From Pezizomycotina sp. ARF18 (Eukaryota > Ascomycota), in the NCBI GenBank assembly GCA_002224055.1, contig AZLU01000215.1, forward strand, positions 1-64,000: a stretch of DNA of 64,000 bases, read 5' to 3'. The position numbers and the translations under genes are program-made. The notes below the pieces were generated by a model. The model made no database searches. It had not been told where the DNA came from and saw only the letters and a list, made by a program, of their open reading frames with translations. How positions within the stretch are numbered: position 1 is the first letter of the stretch; each line of letters begins with the position of its first letter. This document shows, one piece after another, positions 1-13,785 of this stretch.

Positions 1-752
1 TCGGCTGCTGCGGCTGGGTAGACGATGCAGAGGCGGGGCGTGTTAGGTTGAAAGGGAATTTAAACTGTTTGTTGAACGATCCGGTAGCATTGTGCGGGGC
101 GTCGAGGACTCCGTTCGGCGAATGGGAACGCGAATCCCGAGAGGAATCTTCTATATATGTGTTGCTGTCGATGATGGTTTCGCTGCAGCGTAGCTGTTGG
201 AGAGCTTGCATTTACTAAAACAGAATCTTGCGAGATAGACTTTATAGAATTAACCTACCCGATTTGGAGTGGCGCTTCCGTTGGAGGCACGCCAGGCGAT
301 CTCCGCGGATACTGTAACGATGCGCTCTCTTGAGTGAGGTGCCCCCCGCCTGGCAGGACAACTGGCCGCCGGGTCGTACCGTCAGGCCCCTGCTCCGACC
401 CTATCGACATGATCGATATCGACCTCTTGTGCGCCTGGTTTGCCTCGTTGGGTTGATTGTCCGGACTTTTGGTGTCAGGCCCGCTGTCCATAGCAGCGTA
501 CCCATCGAGGTAACACTTCGCGACCTTCCTGTGGCATCGACAGCGATAACGGACGCCTGGCCCTTTGCCGCGTCCGGCAGACCGGCGGTATCCGGGGCTC
601 AGGAGAGAACCCCGCGCTTTGTCGGAGGCAAAAGCTGCAGCGGCGGCTGCTTGCTTTCGTCGTTCGAAACATCGACGTGTTACCCCGCCGCTGGCGTTCC
701 CGTTCATCCCATGCCGGCTCCGTGTTGCCCGCCCTCGGGCATAAGGAAGCAT
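1..752 (-). CDS. Hypothetical protein, 3' part off the left edge
   Basis: I do not recognise this gene. The minus strand is much more GC-rich than the DNA that follows, and long open stretches switch between frames. A frame ending near 255 contains a Ser/Pro/Gln-rich, apparently disordered stretch (DTKSPDNQPNEANQAHKRS, then ISIMSIGSEQG). A plausible intron (GTAGGT near 257 to CTGCAG near 186) would join it to an open frame rich in Ser and Asn that runs to base 1. In the 475-750 part, another frame reads QPPLQLLPPTKR and DTAGLPDAAKGQASVIAVDA, which looks more protein-like than the longest frame. I infer one or two indels. Low-complexity composition would suit a regulatory protein, but no domain is visible. 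The start is not fixed and may lie up to about 900. Confidence 0.35.
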
Positions 753-1359
753 CCTACATTCTTAAAGGTGAATCGTACACTCGAGCTTCTCGCCGGCGAA
801 GACAGCTCCTTGTCCCGTACGTTACGAAAAGGCGTATTTCGACATGGATCCGTTTTTCACCCCTCGATTCCCTGGCGGAATTGTCGCCTGTCCTCCCTGT
901 CCTCCACGAAGTTGAAGCGTAAAAAAAAAAAAAAGAAATAGACTGGCCGAGCGTAAGAATCGAAGCAATTTTGAACAGGCACTACTCCCCTTCCCTTCCG
1001 TCTCCCATAAAAACAGGCGATTTCGCTTCGGTTCCAATCAGTTAAAACCCGAGGTCCGTTCCGGCTTGAAGATGGGTCGTAATGGCGTTGCGTGGGAAGG
1101 AAGCAATTTGTAGATGCTGACGTTTAACCAAGGAATGGAAAAGATAAAAGGAGCGGGTAATGAATGAGCTGAAAAACTGTTTCCTGAGTATTTTTTTAAA
1201 AACGGTTAAAGAGACATGAAGGAAAACGGAAATAGATGGTGGAAACGATAAACTAATAAATAATAAATAAAATAATAATAAATGTACAAAACAAAATCGA
1301 AAGAAGAACGAGTTAGAAAGGAAAGATAAAAGATTGAAAATAAATAAATAAATCAAAAG

Positions 1360-1392
<33 letters not shown>

Positions 1393-3267
1393 AAATTTCA
1401 GTAAGATGGAGGGAGATGATGATGATGATGATGATGATAAGAACGAGAAGGAAGATAAATCAAAAATGATGAATAAAAATAATACTAATAATAACAAATA
1501 AAAATAAATATCTCTTGTATATTTTTTTAAATTAAATATTCCCCAATAATCCTTTTTTCCTTTGAAGGGTGTCGAAATAACAAATAATTAACGCACTCCG
1601 GGCTCCTGCTGGTTGATTAATTATCTTAAAATATACATTTACTCCTTCGTTACCGGCCGCTAAATGGCTACGGGGCCCACAAGATTCCCCCCCCTTCATG
1701 TCAAAGCGGGAGGGAAAGAGCCCCTCAGTTCAGATTTAAATTTCACCTGTCCGATGACTAAGCAGAGCTGAGCGTGGTATTTGGGAGCGAGGTGAGTGTG
1801 CCAATTGATACCTGGGGAATTACTATCATCACCGCTGTATAGTTTTCTAGCTTCTATTCATTTACTTACGTTTATATAATAGTTAGATTACTTGTGGATT
1901 AGATTTATTGATATTGCTTTTGACTATTATATTTCAGTTGTCTTACTGCTTCGTAGATTAATTTAGAGAAATACTTCCTTTGGCTTTGGCGGGGAGGTAG
2001 CCTAGCGCCTATCAATGTCGAGATCTCTGATCCAAACTTTGACAAAACATCATGTAACAGGTAACACGTTGAACACCTCAATAATAATTATCAACACTCC
2101 TTTTGTTAGCTGAGAAAGCTATATATTATTCCTTATTATCCTATTTTATTTGTATTTATAATACTACACGCAATACGAGAGAAGTGGAAGTAAAATAAGG
2201 TCTCACACAGCAACTGTACGTCCATGCTCTCGAATAAAAGCACGGGTAGATATAGCGGCCTAAGTATAGGCTTGTATACACGTAGGAACTCGAGAAATAT
2301 CAGAATTTCGAAGAACTGTGGTTCTAATATACAAAAATTCAGCTCTGATAAGTAATAATGATATATTATTATATTATATAATAAGCATAAACTTTTGTGT
2401 TGATGTCAATAAAACAGAACAAAACGAAAAGGGGATCACTAGTAACTCCAGGAAAGATAAAAAGAAAAAAGGCTGCCGACCAGTTCTAATGGGCTGTCCA
2501 GCCCGAAATATAGGATGTTTAAACAAAGCGAATATGATAAGATTTACAATTACCTACGGTTGCTCTGTACACTAATATACAATATGAAAAAAAAGGAGAC
2601 CATGACCAAAGGGAAAAAGCATACAAATGAAAAGATAATTAAAGCTTAAGGAAATATTTAGGAAAAGAATATATACGATTGAGGAGATGGTACAAAAGGA
2701 AGGGAGGTAGGTTTAATATAGGATGTAATAATGCTATGATAAACCTTACAAGTAAAAAATGCAGGTATGGTATATACTTGTGATGCACGCGTTTTTCCTC
2801 TCTTATAGGGAAGACTTCGATCGAAGATATATATCAAAGGTAAATATTTTTAGGAAAAGGAAAGAAGAAAAAGGAAGCAAAAAATGATAAAAATTCAAAT
2901 TCTCTCAACATTGAACGCCAACAAACGCCTTTTTTTTTTAACTTTCTGAGTATAAGCATATATCAAGCTACAGAAGGGATGGAAAGGGAAAGGAAGAGGT
3001 GAGGAGGGAGTATATAGGTTATAATAGCGATGATAGTGAGGAAAGCAATATCCACAAAGGAAAGAAAGCAAGGAAACTACAGACCCAATGAACGCAAGTC
3101 GCTAAAACCACTCGACGCGTATACATAAAAAGGCAACAATATGACAAAGAGACCCGAAATAATAAATAAAACAGATATCGGATAATATGATAACTGACCA
3201 GGACAACGGTTGAAGAGATAGGAAAGAGCTCAGGGGAGAGATGAAGATGGTAGAAAAGGCGGTCAGG
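753..3267. other. AT-rich intergenic region
   Basis: Apart from possible 5' sequence of the left-edge gene up to about 920, I see no gene here. It holds an A-run of 28 at 1363-1390, a (GAT)n microsatellite near 1418-1438, C- and G-rich patches around 1670-1720, and long TA-rich DNA from 1800 to 3000. Open frames here are shadows of low-complexity DNA. Confidence 0.6.
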
Positions 3268-6200
3268 TTATTGGAGGTGAGGATATAATTTTTTTTTTTG
3301 TTCAAGAGACTTTGCTGTCTTGTTGTGCAAAGGTTTCGATGTCGACTTCTTGGGAGAGGATGCAGGGCTGTTCATCTTCGACTCGACCATCTCTAATAAC
3401 CGCTCAGAGAACATATTTAGCAACGGCAACATCGCATCTTCGGCACGCCCCAAGTCGCGAGCCGATTCAGGAGTTCTTGGAGTTCCCGGCGCGGAGGGTG
3501 AGAGCATACGTGGGTCGTTTTCGGTCGACGCCCGATACATCTGAGAGTGAGCCTAAGCTCATTTTCGAGATCCCTCTTGGTTTCCGGCCTTAAAGCCGCT
3601 TGGGATCCTCAATGCGTCTCCGGAATAGTTTAAGCGTCCGGGAGAGCTGTTCTGCGAGCGCGTTAGCATTTACGACGTCGCTCGCTTCCCTGCTCAGCGT
3701 CGGCCGGACCACACTGCTTGGCCTCGTACCGAATGACGGTCGCCGAACTGGTTTTATCGCAGGTGAGCTTTTCAATTCAGGACTGGCGGCCCTTTCAAGA
3801 TTTGGGAGCTTGGACTTTCGCCGAGACGTGCTGCTATTGTAGCTGGTCTCAGTATCCGTCTGGACGTCATGAAAGCTCTGGGTTTTGGGGACAGATTGGG
3901 TGACGTCACTCTCGAAGGCGGCCTCGACGGGGGGCGGATATTTAATGTCGGGGTCGTGTAGTATTGTTATTTGACTTCATCATGGAAGTAAGTGACATTC
4001 GTTTTCGTGCAGGTTTCGTTGGCGATGGAGGGCGGTGGTGGGCTTGTTTGGTGAAGGGCTCCGTCCGTTTTTTGTTGGTGAAGCACTGCGATTAATCTTA
4101 GACGCTATCTCCGCTCTCGATTGCGGTGTTTCCAGCCTTGAAGTGCGTCTAGATTTTATGACCTCTTTTTCAGGAGGTTTAGAAGGCTCGGTAACATCAT
4201 TTCTTTCTCGGAGACCCTCTAGAAAGTTCAAGAAGATCAGCTTTTGAGAGCACTTTCTCAATGGAGCCTGATTCAGTAAGGTCCTTTGAGGTCGGAGTGC
4301 TTTGCTCTTTGCTCGTTCCTCCATTGGCTTAGGTAAAAACTTCCACATCATCACGGTTCCATCTGTTCCAGTACTGACAAGCGTAGTTGTAGTGTTCCCA
4401 TCGTCGGGATCGGCGCCTCAAACATCACAAGGTCGGATACACCTTCGGTATGGCCCCACTCCTTGTCGATGAACATCCCAGCAGTGTCGTACACCCGTAT
4501 ACTCTTGTCTGTCGTACAAATGCCAGCAAGAAGCCTTGATTTTGGATCTGTGGGTTTTCCATCCCCAAGCTAAGTGCATCCAAGACAACCGAATCCCCCG
4601 TATCATCTGAAGCTTTAAAGGAGTGCAACTCTTTGCCATTCGCGACATCGAACCGAAAATTTGTCGGCCTGCCGTTGAAACTAACAATAAGGACCCGGGA
4701 TCGGAATGTGGTGTCATATGCACAGCTGCGGACTTCAGGTTATAGTTCGAACAGGCAAAATGCAATGACCGACACGACGCCTTCCGAGTCAAACCGGAGA
4801 GCCAGCTCTCGAATTACAATCGTCCGGTCCACAGAGCAGGACAACAACTTAGAGCCGCCTTCCATAAACCGTACGCGGGAAACGCTCGCGTATGGTCCTC
4901 TAACGTCTGCGTAAGACCCCAAGAACCACCCTTCTTGTTTTTGATTTTCGCGAAGACCTGTACAGTTCGATCTCGGCACAACTTGCCACGATTGTTGCCT
5001 GCTCACTGTCGAAAACGGCCAGGTCCATTACCTCCCCGGAGTGTGCTTTCACGGCGTATTCGCACTTTTCGCGTTTTTCCATCAATAACTCTACAGTAAA
5101 ATAGTGGTTAGTTGTCAGAACTTTCATTCAGCAAGGTTTGGGAGGTTACTCGAAGATTTCATTCGTACCTTAGAACACCAAGCTTGTCTCCCGTTACGAA
5201 AGACTTGCCCGATTGTGTCATTTCAACAACCTTGAGTTCGTTTACAAAGTCATCAATGGTGTCTTTGGCTGTTCGATTTCGACGTTCATTTCCATTTGAC
5301 ACTTCCCTCCGCATTCCAGAATAATATCGTGCCACACGCAGAGTATGTGAAGAACTTGGCTTTTACCACTTCAGACGCGGCATGAGCTTGACGCCTTGTA
5401 CAGCAGTCCTGTGAGCCGCAAATTCATGGACTACCGAGTCGGGGGTCAAAAGGGTATCGATATTAGTCAGTTTGATGATTTTGAGTGTCCGATTTGAGTC
5501 AATCGTGATGAGGTGGTCGCCGAGCGCCGTCATCGCGATTACATCAGCGGGCTTGCATCCAGACGGCAGGACCGGAGATCCTGCTCGTGATGCTGGACTC
5601 TCTGGAGGTGTTGGAGGGAAACGATATTTGAAATAGCGATCGTTCTATAGAAGCATACGTCCATTTAGTAAATTCTTCTATTTTGAGAGTTTTGAGCTTA
5701 GGATATGGCGTCACTCACCTAATACTTCCTTGTCTACCGCGACCCAGGCATATCTTTTCTCAGGGTCAACAGAGAATACAAGAGACGCCGAACTCGGCGT
5801 TTATGATCTTTGAAAACCTTTGGCAGCTATCATCCAAAAGACAAATCTCGCCTTTCTCTGTCGATACCAATGCTTTGTCGTTTGCGATTGCAACAACCGA
5901 AGTAAACAAGTTGTCCGACATGACGCCGAGAAGTGCGTTTCTTCCGTTCAGCACGACAGGACCGGCTGACCTGATATTATTATTGCTGGTAGGGATTTTA
6001 GTTTTGAATTGTCAACTTTTCGAAGAACTGTTGCAGCGATTGCCGCTGCACCTGCGGAGAACCTATGTCCTCGTCGACTTTCCAGACCTTCACGTGACGC
6101 AGCCCGACACTAATATACCATACGGCATCCTTAATTAGCTTTTGGATCTTCCCGCACCGAGCGTCTCTCAAAAAATACAAGCAATTAACATGTGAGTATC

Positions 6201-7146
6201 ACTTACGTTATCAGGCTCTTCCCCATCCAAGCGATATCGCGCACCAAACTAGTACATTTATTGCTCGAATGAAGCTTCACAGTACCATTTCTAGAAGCCG
6301 GCATGGACCATATGTAGACAAATCCATCATTCATCGTTCCAATTGAAGCTAGCCATCGCGAGCAAGGGCTGAAAGCAACGCATTGCACCCCAAAAGCATG
6401 CTCGCCAAGAATTGCAATTGGCGCTTTGTCATTCAATCCGTCTTGTGCCATGGAATATATTAGCACCCTTGGATTGTATCCAGTCTGAGATATATAAGAG
6501 TTATAAAAACAGGTTAGTTACTCATTATTCATCTTCTCTCTTCTTTTTAATTTTATATGGTTTTCCAGGCTTTCGAAGCCATTTTCGTGCGAAATCTAAC
6601 GACGGAAGTATCTTGAGTCGATACGCACCTCTCCAACCGCTAAGAATCTCCCGTCTGGGCTAAACGAAATGGTAGTCGCAGCCTTTACCCTTTCTCGCGC
6701 CGACCACGTTTTTGATTCTTCATTTTTCCCCGGACTATCGACTGTTGGAGAACCTATTCCTTGTTCTCTCAGCGATGCTGCTGTCCGCGACCTTTGTTCC
6801 TGGCTCCAGTAGGTATTTGAGTCGAACTTGTCGTCGCTGAGCATTGGGCCGCGCTCTTAGAAAGTATTTATGTTTTATTTGCAATTTTTCGTCACGTGCA
6901 CAACGCAAACAGCAGCGCCGGCGCAAAACGCTATCGACCTGGAGGGCTGATGGGCTGCCAAACTGCTACTCGAACTTGAGGTCGTCCCGATCATTTTTGT
7001 AAGAATGAGCGCGTGCGCATTCTCCTTTTCTTGCTGCGCCGGAGCACGGGTCCGCAGAGGCGACCGCGCGATTGCCTAGCAGCAAGTGGTATCCCGGATT
7101 GACCATTGGGCGTAGCGGCGAGGTTTGGGAGGTGAGTAACGCTCAT
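3268..7146 (-). CDS. WD40-repeat protein of the MAPKBP1/WDR62 type
   Basis: This is a WD40 beta-propeller scaffold, the fungal relative of animal MAPKBP1/WDR62. Those proteins bind JNK pathway kinases; the fungal role is not known to me. On the minus strand the N-terminal part reads SFSPDGRFLAVGE (near 6640), then after an intron GVQCVAFSPCSRWLASIG and NDGFVYIWSM (6270-6400), VGLRHVKVWKVDED (near 6090), and NGRNALLGVMSDNLFTSVVA with GEICLLDDS (5830-5950). This order is characteristic of the family. The end near 3270-3540 is a Ser/Pro-rich tail (SPSAPGTPRTPESARDLG) followed by a helical segment. The proposed start is MSVTHLPNLA at 7146. Upstream family-like text (MIGTTSSSSSSLAAHQPSR, then FLRARPNA) lies in different frames, so at least three single-base indels are needed. 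Several short introns interrupt 5000-6600. The family is fairly sure, exon borders are not. Confidence 0.75.
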
Positions 7147-7206
7147 GTCGGACAAGGCGTTAATTCGGAAACGGGCTTGGTGTTCAACGGTTTTGAACAA
7201 ATTTGT

Positions 7207-7241
<35 letters not shown>

Positions 7242-9761
7242 CCAGATTCTCTTTCTATGTCGTTTCCTCGTTCGTATTGTTCCTTTCCTGCTTTCTTCTC
7301 CAAACCAAGGCTTTTAAACGCTCGCCCCTTGTCGCTTTTTGAGCACCGGGTTAAAAATAGATTGAATTTCGCATTTGGTAATTTAAAAAAGGCGTCGGTG
7401 TTCCTTAACAAAGAAATTATCGTTGGAACCTCTATCACAAACAAGTGATCCGTAAATCGATGGCTCTCGGTGATGCCTATTCTAAGTCGTTCGATTGTTA
7501 ATGACTTTTCGAAGCGATATTCTCGTGTGTAAGGTTGCTTGCAAAACATAAAAGAAAGAAAAGAAAAGAAAAGAAAAGAAAAGAAAATAGAAGAGACAAA
7601 AGTTGTTCCAGTAAATTTTTGATACCTTGGTTACTATCCTCCTCTTATTTAATCATTCCCCCTTATCGAGTTATTATTTAACCAAAAATAAAAATCGAGG
7701 GGGAAAGAGAAAAAAAAAGGAGGGACAGAAAAAAAAAAAAAAATAGACAAGAGCGAGAGGAGGATATATGCAGAGTGGTGCGTCGAGGGAAAAATAGAAC
7801 CTCTAATTGCAGGTGCGCACACACAACCTGCAAAGAGATCGATCGTTGCTCCAGGGATGTACGGCAAGGAAATCCCAAGGAGAATAAAAAAGGGAAAGGA
7901 AAAGGGCTGAGAGAATAGATTGGGTGGAATTTGCGGTAACGATCTTTGGAGTAATTCCTTGAAAATTTCTTTCCTTCAACTGGCCCTGCTTATTTTCCTG
8001 TTTACCTAGATGCAGTCTGCAAGCTCAGCTGGCAGACATCCCCTTGGGCATGGATCCTAGAGTGGGAGATGACCCCAAGGCGCAAACAGGTCGAGAAAGC
8101 AAAAAAAAAAAAAAGGAAAACTTTGCAAGCGAACCCGGCTGAACGAAGGAGGCTCAAAGGCCGAAGAGACGCAAAAGGCCGCCGTGTGAAGGCGCTAATT
8201 GGTGTCGAACGGTCAGCGAAGAGCTGATAATAAGTCACAAGAACGCAACGGATCAAAAACCAGAACATGAAAGTTTGAAATGGATCAAGTAGTATTTAAT
8301 TTAGATAAAAAGGAGAGATAAAGAATGAGAGATAAAAGGGAAGCGAGGAAATATTTCTGCGAATCTCAATTGTACCCCAAAATGGAAGCGAAAGCAAAGC
8401 AAGTAGGGAATGGCAGTGGGAACAAGGAAGGGGAGAAAAAAGGAAAGGCTTTGCTCCAGGGATCTCGTTTAGGAGAATTATTTTTGTCCAAAGAATTTTT
8501 CCCCTCTCCCCTTTACTTAACCCTAGCAACGGATCAAAACTCCAAGAAACCTCCCTCACCTTTTCTTTTGTTAGTGTCGAGTTCAATTGGCTCCGTTCAA
8601 GTTTCGTCCTGCTGATTTCCTGGATGTAGTTCGAATATATCGTTGATTACCTAAAGAGAGAATTCAGAAGAAAGAAAGAAAAGAAAAAAAAAGAAAGAGA
8701 ACGAGAAATATTTTTTGACTTTCGGCTTCGTTTCTTCAAATCTGCTAGAAGGGGGAGGGAATTTGTTTGTTTTTTGGGTGGGGAAGTTTCGAAGATTACT
8801 TTTTTTTTTTAATTTATTTATTTCAATATTATTTATCATCACCACCATCCATCCCTTTTTTTTTTTTTTTTTTATATTTCAACACGAAAACGCGTCTTAC
8901 TCGCTGCAAATCTTCCTTTTTGCTGGCTGCCACACACGTTGGTTGTGCCGGTTGCCAATTGGGTAGTGACGGGTCACACCATGCATGAGGATGAGGAGGG
9001 AAGTAGGTAGGTGTATATAATTATTATATTTAATATTAGTACGCTACCGTATTGTTTGCTGTAGAGTGATTGACAATCATTTGCAGCAAGGGAGACGAAC
9101 CGAAATTAAGAGAAAAAAAATAGTATCCTTTTTAGATACAAAAGGACAATTCTTTTAATCTTCTATATTCTTTTTCGCGATATTCTCTTCGGTCAAAAAT
9201 ATCTGGTTACGAGACTGTTCGCGATACTTGATTTGTTATTCATTTTTTTTTTTTTTGAGAGGGGGGATGATGATAAATATTTCCGTTTCTTCTCGTCTAC
9301 GACGGACGTTTTCTTTAAATTACGAGTGTCAGAGATTTCGCCTAAGTGGGAGCATTTGTGTGATTTTATCCACACTTAACCCCCTTATCACTTCCGGTCA
9401 CTGATACTGATATGCGTCTGGGAAAGTGACGATAAAATTAAACCCAGTACCAAGAGGGGTTTTGAGACGGACCTCGCTAACTCTGCCTCTTTGATCCTTT
9501 TAAACCTTTTGAAACTTTTTTTTTTTTTTTGTCTTATCTCATCCGCTTATTCTCCGTTTTTAGTAATAGAATATTGTTTTATTTTATTCTAAAATGAAAA
9601 GAGAAAAGAAAAATGTTTCCATGGATGATGTTATGAACACAAAAAGTTTAGGTAGTAGTAAATTACTGTAGGCAGCACGCAACCCGCAATACTACAAAGA
9701 GCCCTTTCCATTGAACAATCTCATCACTTCTTCCTGCCTATACTTGCTGTACCCCCACCTC
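7147..9761. other. Intergenic region with homopolymers and purine-rich repeats
   Basis: I see no convincing gene. It contains an A-run of 29 at 7211-7239, an (AAAAG)n array at about 7551-7587, and a moderately GC-rich patch at 7990-8260 that could be an untranslated leader. Poly(T) blocks lie near 8801-8812, 8855-8875 and 9245-9257. The 3' flank of RRP12 is at the right end. Confidence 0.55.
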
Positions 9762-12700
9762 TCATCCCGCCATGCTGTGCCTTGGGCGATTTTTGAACCT
9801 CCAATCGTCCCTCTTATTGCCTGAAGAGTGCTTGCGCTGGTGGCCGTTGCTCCCTCTGTGCTTCTTAGGGTTCGAGTTCGTTGCATTGCTGCCGCTGCCT
9901 CTGCCACCGTCGGCATCCGCCATCTCTTCATCCTCGTCATCGTCAGCGTCCTGCTGGCGCTTGTTGCTGAACTTGATCCTGTCCCTCTGACCCCTCTTGA
10001 ATGAATCCTTGCCCTTCAGCGCCTCGATATATGCAGAAATGCCATCGCGCACTTCCCCGGTTGCCAGAGTCTTGGAATTAATGTCCAGCATGGGCTCTTC
10101 GACGTCGTCGTCATCGTCACCGGCGTCGTTGTTATCCTCATCGTCCGAGTTACCAATATAAGCTTCCCAGCTTTGTTAACCTGGCCGGTGTTTTCTCCTT
10201 TGGAGCTTTCGCCTGGCGCGGTTTCGTAGACGATATGTGCGCGAGCACTTCCTGTCGAGGAGATCCAGCGGCTCATCCTCGTCTTCGACGATGTACTGCT
10301 GACCCTTCTTCGCCTTACCGCCGCTACCATTAGCCCTCTTGCTTCCCTCGGTTTCGGATTCCGCATCCGAACTATCGCTCTCGCTCCCGTAAATTGCCTC
10401 CTCAAACTCGACGCGAATTCCGTCCGCCTTGCTGCGGCATGCATCATCTTCATCGTCCGCAAGCACGGCATCTTTCTTCCTCTTCTTGCGGTTTCTCGTC
10501 TTGCGGATGTTGATTACAAGCTTCTTATCTTCCATGGGCACATGCTCCTCTACCAGATCGTACCCGAACCTCCTGATCATGCGCTCAATAATATGCTGAC
10601 CTTAGCCTTGAAGTGCGCTTTGTGTTCGTGAGACCATACCATCAGATTGGGAACCAAGGACCCGAGCCTAGCCACTATCAGATCCCTCGACAAGGATATC
10701 ACGGATACCTTGACGAAGCCGAGCACGGACCGGACTATCTCGCGATTTTTAGATGTTAAGAAAGCATCCATCGTCGAAACGATCTCCTGGACGGTTTCGG
10801 GCTTCAAGTCGTCCTTGAAATGATACACGATCTAGTAACCGCAGTTATCGTAGCGCTGATCATGTGAGGCTCAGGAGAGGCCAATCCACCGCACACCATC
10901 AGGAAATAATCCTCCAAGGACGCTTCGACATCCGGAGCGTCGCGTCATTGAATTCCAGTGTAGACCTCTTGACGACACCGCCGTCTCGCATTTTGATGCC
11001 ATGACGATGAGGAGGTCGAACGCAGCAGCCCTCGCTTTCTCGTTGGACTCCTTGCAAGCTTGTATCACTTCGTCTACGATCGCGAAGATAAACGTCAGAT
11101 CTGATTTTGGCAGCAGCTCCACGACCTTTTCAAGAGTGCAAAGGCGATCCTAGGACAAATTAAAGAATGCGTTAGATTTTTATCGCTATCTACAAGATCG
11201 CTTGAACCTATACTTACTCGTCTAGCCGGAGTAGAGGTTGTCTCTTTGGTGATCTCAGCAGCTCCTGGAGGCCCATGACCTGCTGCTCCAAAGCCGTTTT
11301 GCCGACCTCAGACTCCATGATTCGTGTATAACCTTGTACGCCTTCTTCTGGAGTGCGGATCTTCCTTCTTGTTCACGACCGCGCTGAACACGTTGAACAA
11401 TATTTGCAAGCTCTCACCCGACAGGTACGGTGAGATCGTAACGACGAGGTCCATAAGATTGTGGCTCATTGGGGGAGCACTCTGAGACCCCTTCTTGTGG
11501 GTTTTCTGGCGCTCCGCTTGAGTTTGGACAGGCTCGGAAAGAGCACCGTGTAACGCCCCGGTGACCTTGCCAAATGTTGCGGCAACTTCCTCGGTCTTCA
11601 TAATACTCAAGTAAGAATCAGCGCAGTGCAGAATGTAAGCCCTGAACTGAGGCAGAGTCTCGTTGTATATGTTGAAGAGAACCAAAAGGATGTTAGACGC
11701 AAAAGAGGATAACAAATCGATATTCCGCTTGGCGTCAGCTTTCGACACTCGGTTGAGAAGCAATTCTATGTTATCTTCCTCATCCTCCACTTCCAGCTCG
11801 ATAATAGCCTTATTTGACTCTACAAGGTTTGCAGCCCTTGACAAATGGAGACCCTAAGTTCAGGCTGGGCGTAGAGGACGTTGGCGAGAAGCTCGGCAAA
11901 TTGCAAATCAAAAGCCTGCATGAATTTAGAAGTCAGTATGTGCCGATTCACCTTGGCCTCAATATTACAAACAGATTGATAAATCGGTGAGTAAGTAAAT
12001 GAAATGGTTTTAGCAGGTCACCTCATTCATATCCAAAGGTATTGTACAATATCCTGGAAGATCGACCAAAGCTGTTGGATGACGGTTTCAAATATCTTTA
12101 TTTCAAGGGTCTTCTCGCCGGTGTAACTTTGAATACGCTGATGAAGCGTCTCGAACAGCGGTACAAGCTCTTGTCGAAAATGATTAAGGTTCGTGTTTCG
12201 GACGCTGTCCCGGAGGAGCGGCAGCAGCCATGCGCGCCCGGTTGGCCCGGCTCCGGATCTGTAAGATTCAAAGGGAGGATAAGCAAAAAGCAGTCCGGTC
12301 CCATGGCGCTTATCGCAGCCTTGAGGACCTCATCGCTTCTTCTTTCCGTTAAATGACTCGTCTGATCGCAGCTCTCCAACCGCCCGCAAGATATCCTGAA
12401 GGTACAGATTTGACTTCCATCGAAGCTTGACGAATAAAGCCTGGAAAATGTCAAACACTTCTTTCCACGCCCCTTGATATCGAACGTTAGAAGATCCGAG
12501 GCAGTTGAAGCAATCCTGCGCAAATGCTTGTTTTGATTTTCGTCGTGTGCAAAAGCACGTTATCCGAAATACAATTGATGACCAAAGATACCGCACACTG
12601 TGAGGCAGACGTTCTAATCTCATACGACGGTGATTCTAGAAAACTGTAATGAGAATGAAAAGCTCCGGTAGCTGTGTCAATGTTTGTTCGGGTTCAAACA

Positions 12701-13785
12701 TGGCTGAAACTCCGTATCCCCGCGATATCACCGCTAACCAAGGAGGTAGCAGCTGTGAATCGTTCTTAGACGGGCGAAGCTCTGATATCGCCTCTAAGAT
12801 CCTGGGCAATTTTGCGGAAGAAGCCTCATCCTGCATACTGTCGAATATCATCTCAAAAACGTCAAGCGCAGCCGTGACCATAAGCTCATTGTTCGACTTC
12901 GTTATGCTGAGTAGCACCTCGCAGAGCGGCTCCAAGCGCCTCGTGGGCCAGCCTCTTCCCGCCGCAACAACCCGCACAGCTGTAGGGCGTGTATCGTCTT
13001 AGGGTCGTGCTGCCCGGACTTTGGGGTTTTCGAAGCCAATTCGACCAATGCTTGGAGCGACCTTCCCGCACACATGTCGGAAGCGGGTGGTCAAGGGAAG
13101 GGCTCGGCGGCGGGTTCTGAAGTATCTTTGAGAGCGCATCCTGCGCTCTCTTCCTCACCTTTGGCCGCGCGTCTAAGCATAGGTTAAACAACCCAGCAAC
13201 AGCCCTCTTTGGGCCAATTCACTCTGAGGTATCGTCCATGCTGCGCCATCTTGAGACAGCAGCAGCGTCTCCAAGACACCGATCGAGGACTTTAGAATCG
13301 GAGCTTCCACGTCGGCATTCGTAATGGCTGGGGCCAAATGGGATAAGATATGTACGAACTTGGTACGGAGAAGAGGTTCTGGTGTGAACGGCGCGACAAC
13401 ATCCAACAGATAGACAACAGCGGCACCGAGCTCCTTGTTGACAATCTGGGTTGGTGTAATATACTGGTTCAGTATCGAAAGCAGGCCGGAAAAGTAAGCT
13501 GTAGAAGTGAACTCAGTCTCCTGCTCGCGTAGAATGTCTTCCAACGCATTGAGGATGACCTTGGCCTGCTCAGTGAAAGTGGAGAAGTCATCAGTAAAAA
13601 TATCTAATAAAAAAAGAACTGTTTTTCTTTCTTTTACTACTCATTCTACAAGAGCACATTTTCAAAAAAGGTAAACAGCAAATGATGGGAGTAAATAGAA
13701 GTATGTTTTAATAAAGATTTACCTGAGATTGGTTCTGAAGGTTCGGACTTCGTATTCTTTCTAGTTTCTCCTGTAGAGACGCCAT
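9762..13785 (-). CDS. RRP12: Ribosomal RNA-processing protein 12 (HEAT-repeat ribosome export factor)
   Basis: Rrp12 is a nuclear HEAT-repeat protein that helps export both ribosomal subunits and mature pre-rRNA. The start MASLQEKLERIRSPNLQNQ at 13785 matches the conserved fungal N-terminus and is followed by an intron. The next exon carries LREQETEFTSTAYFSGLLS and LGAAVVYLLDVVAPFTPEP, with LFNLCLDARPKVRKRAQDAL near 13170. Toward the C-terminus come FLTSKNREIVRSVLGFVKVS and VPNLMVWSHEHKAHFKAKV (10590-10760), then IRRFGYDLVEEHVP and the basic RKTRNRKKRKK (10490-10580). The tail is acidic then basic (QDADDDEDEEMADADGG). Length is right for the family at about 1,250 residues. The frame changes many times, including inside conserved text, so roughly eight or more indels are likely. 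A stop at 9762 is used; another frame runs to 9692. Confidence 0.88.

Noticed and set aside
1042-1497. 151-residue Phe/Leu/Ser-rich minus-strand frame
   Set aside because: It arises from A-rich plus-strand DNA with a 28-A run and (GAT)n; no start context or domain.
9772-9990. Leu/Ser-rich plus-strand frame
   Set aside because: It is the antisense shadow of the acidic, basic tail of RRP12.
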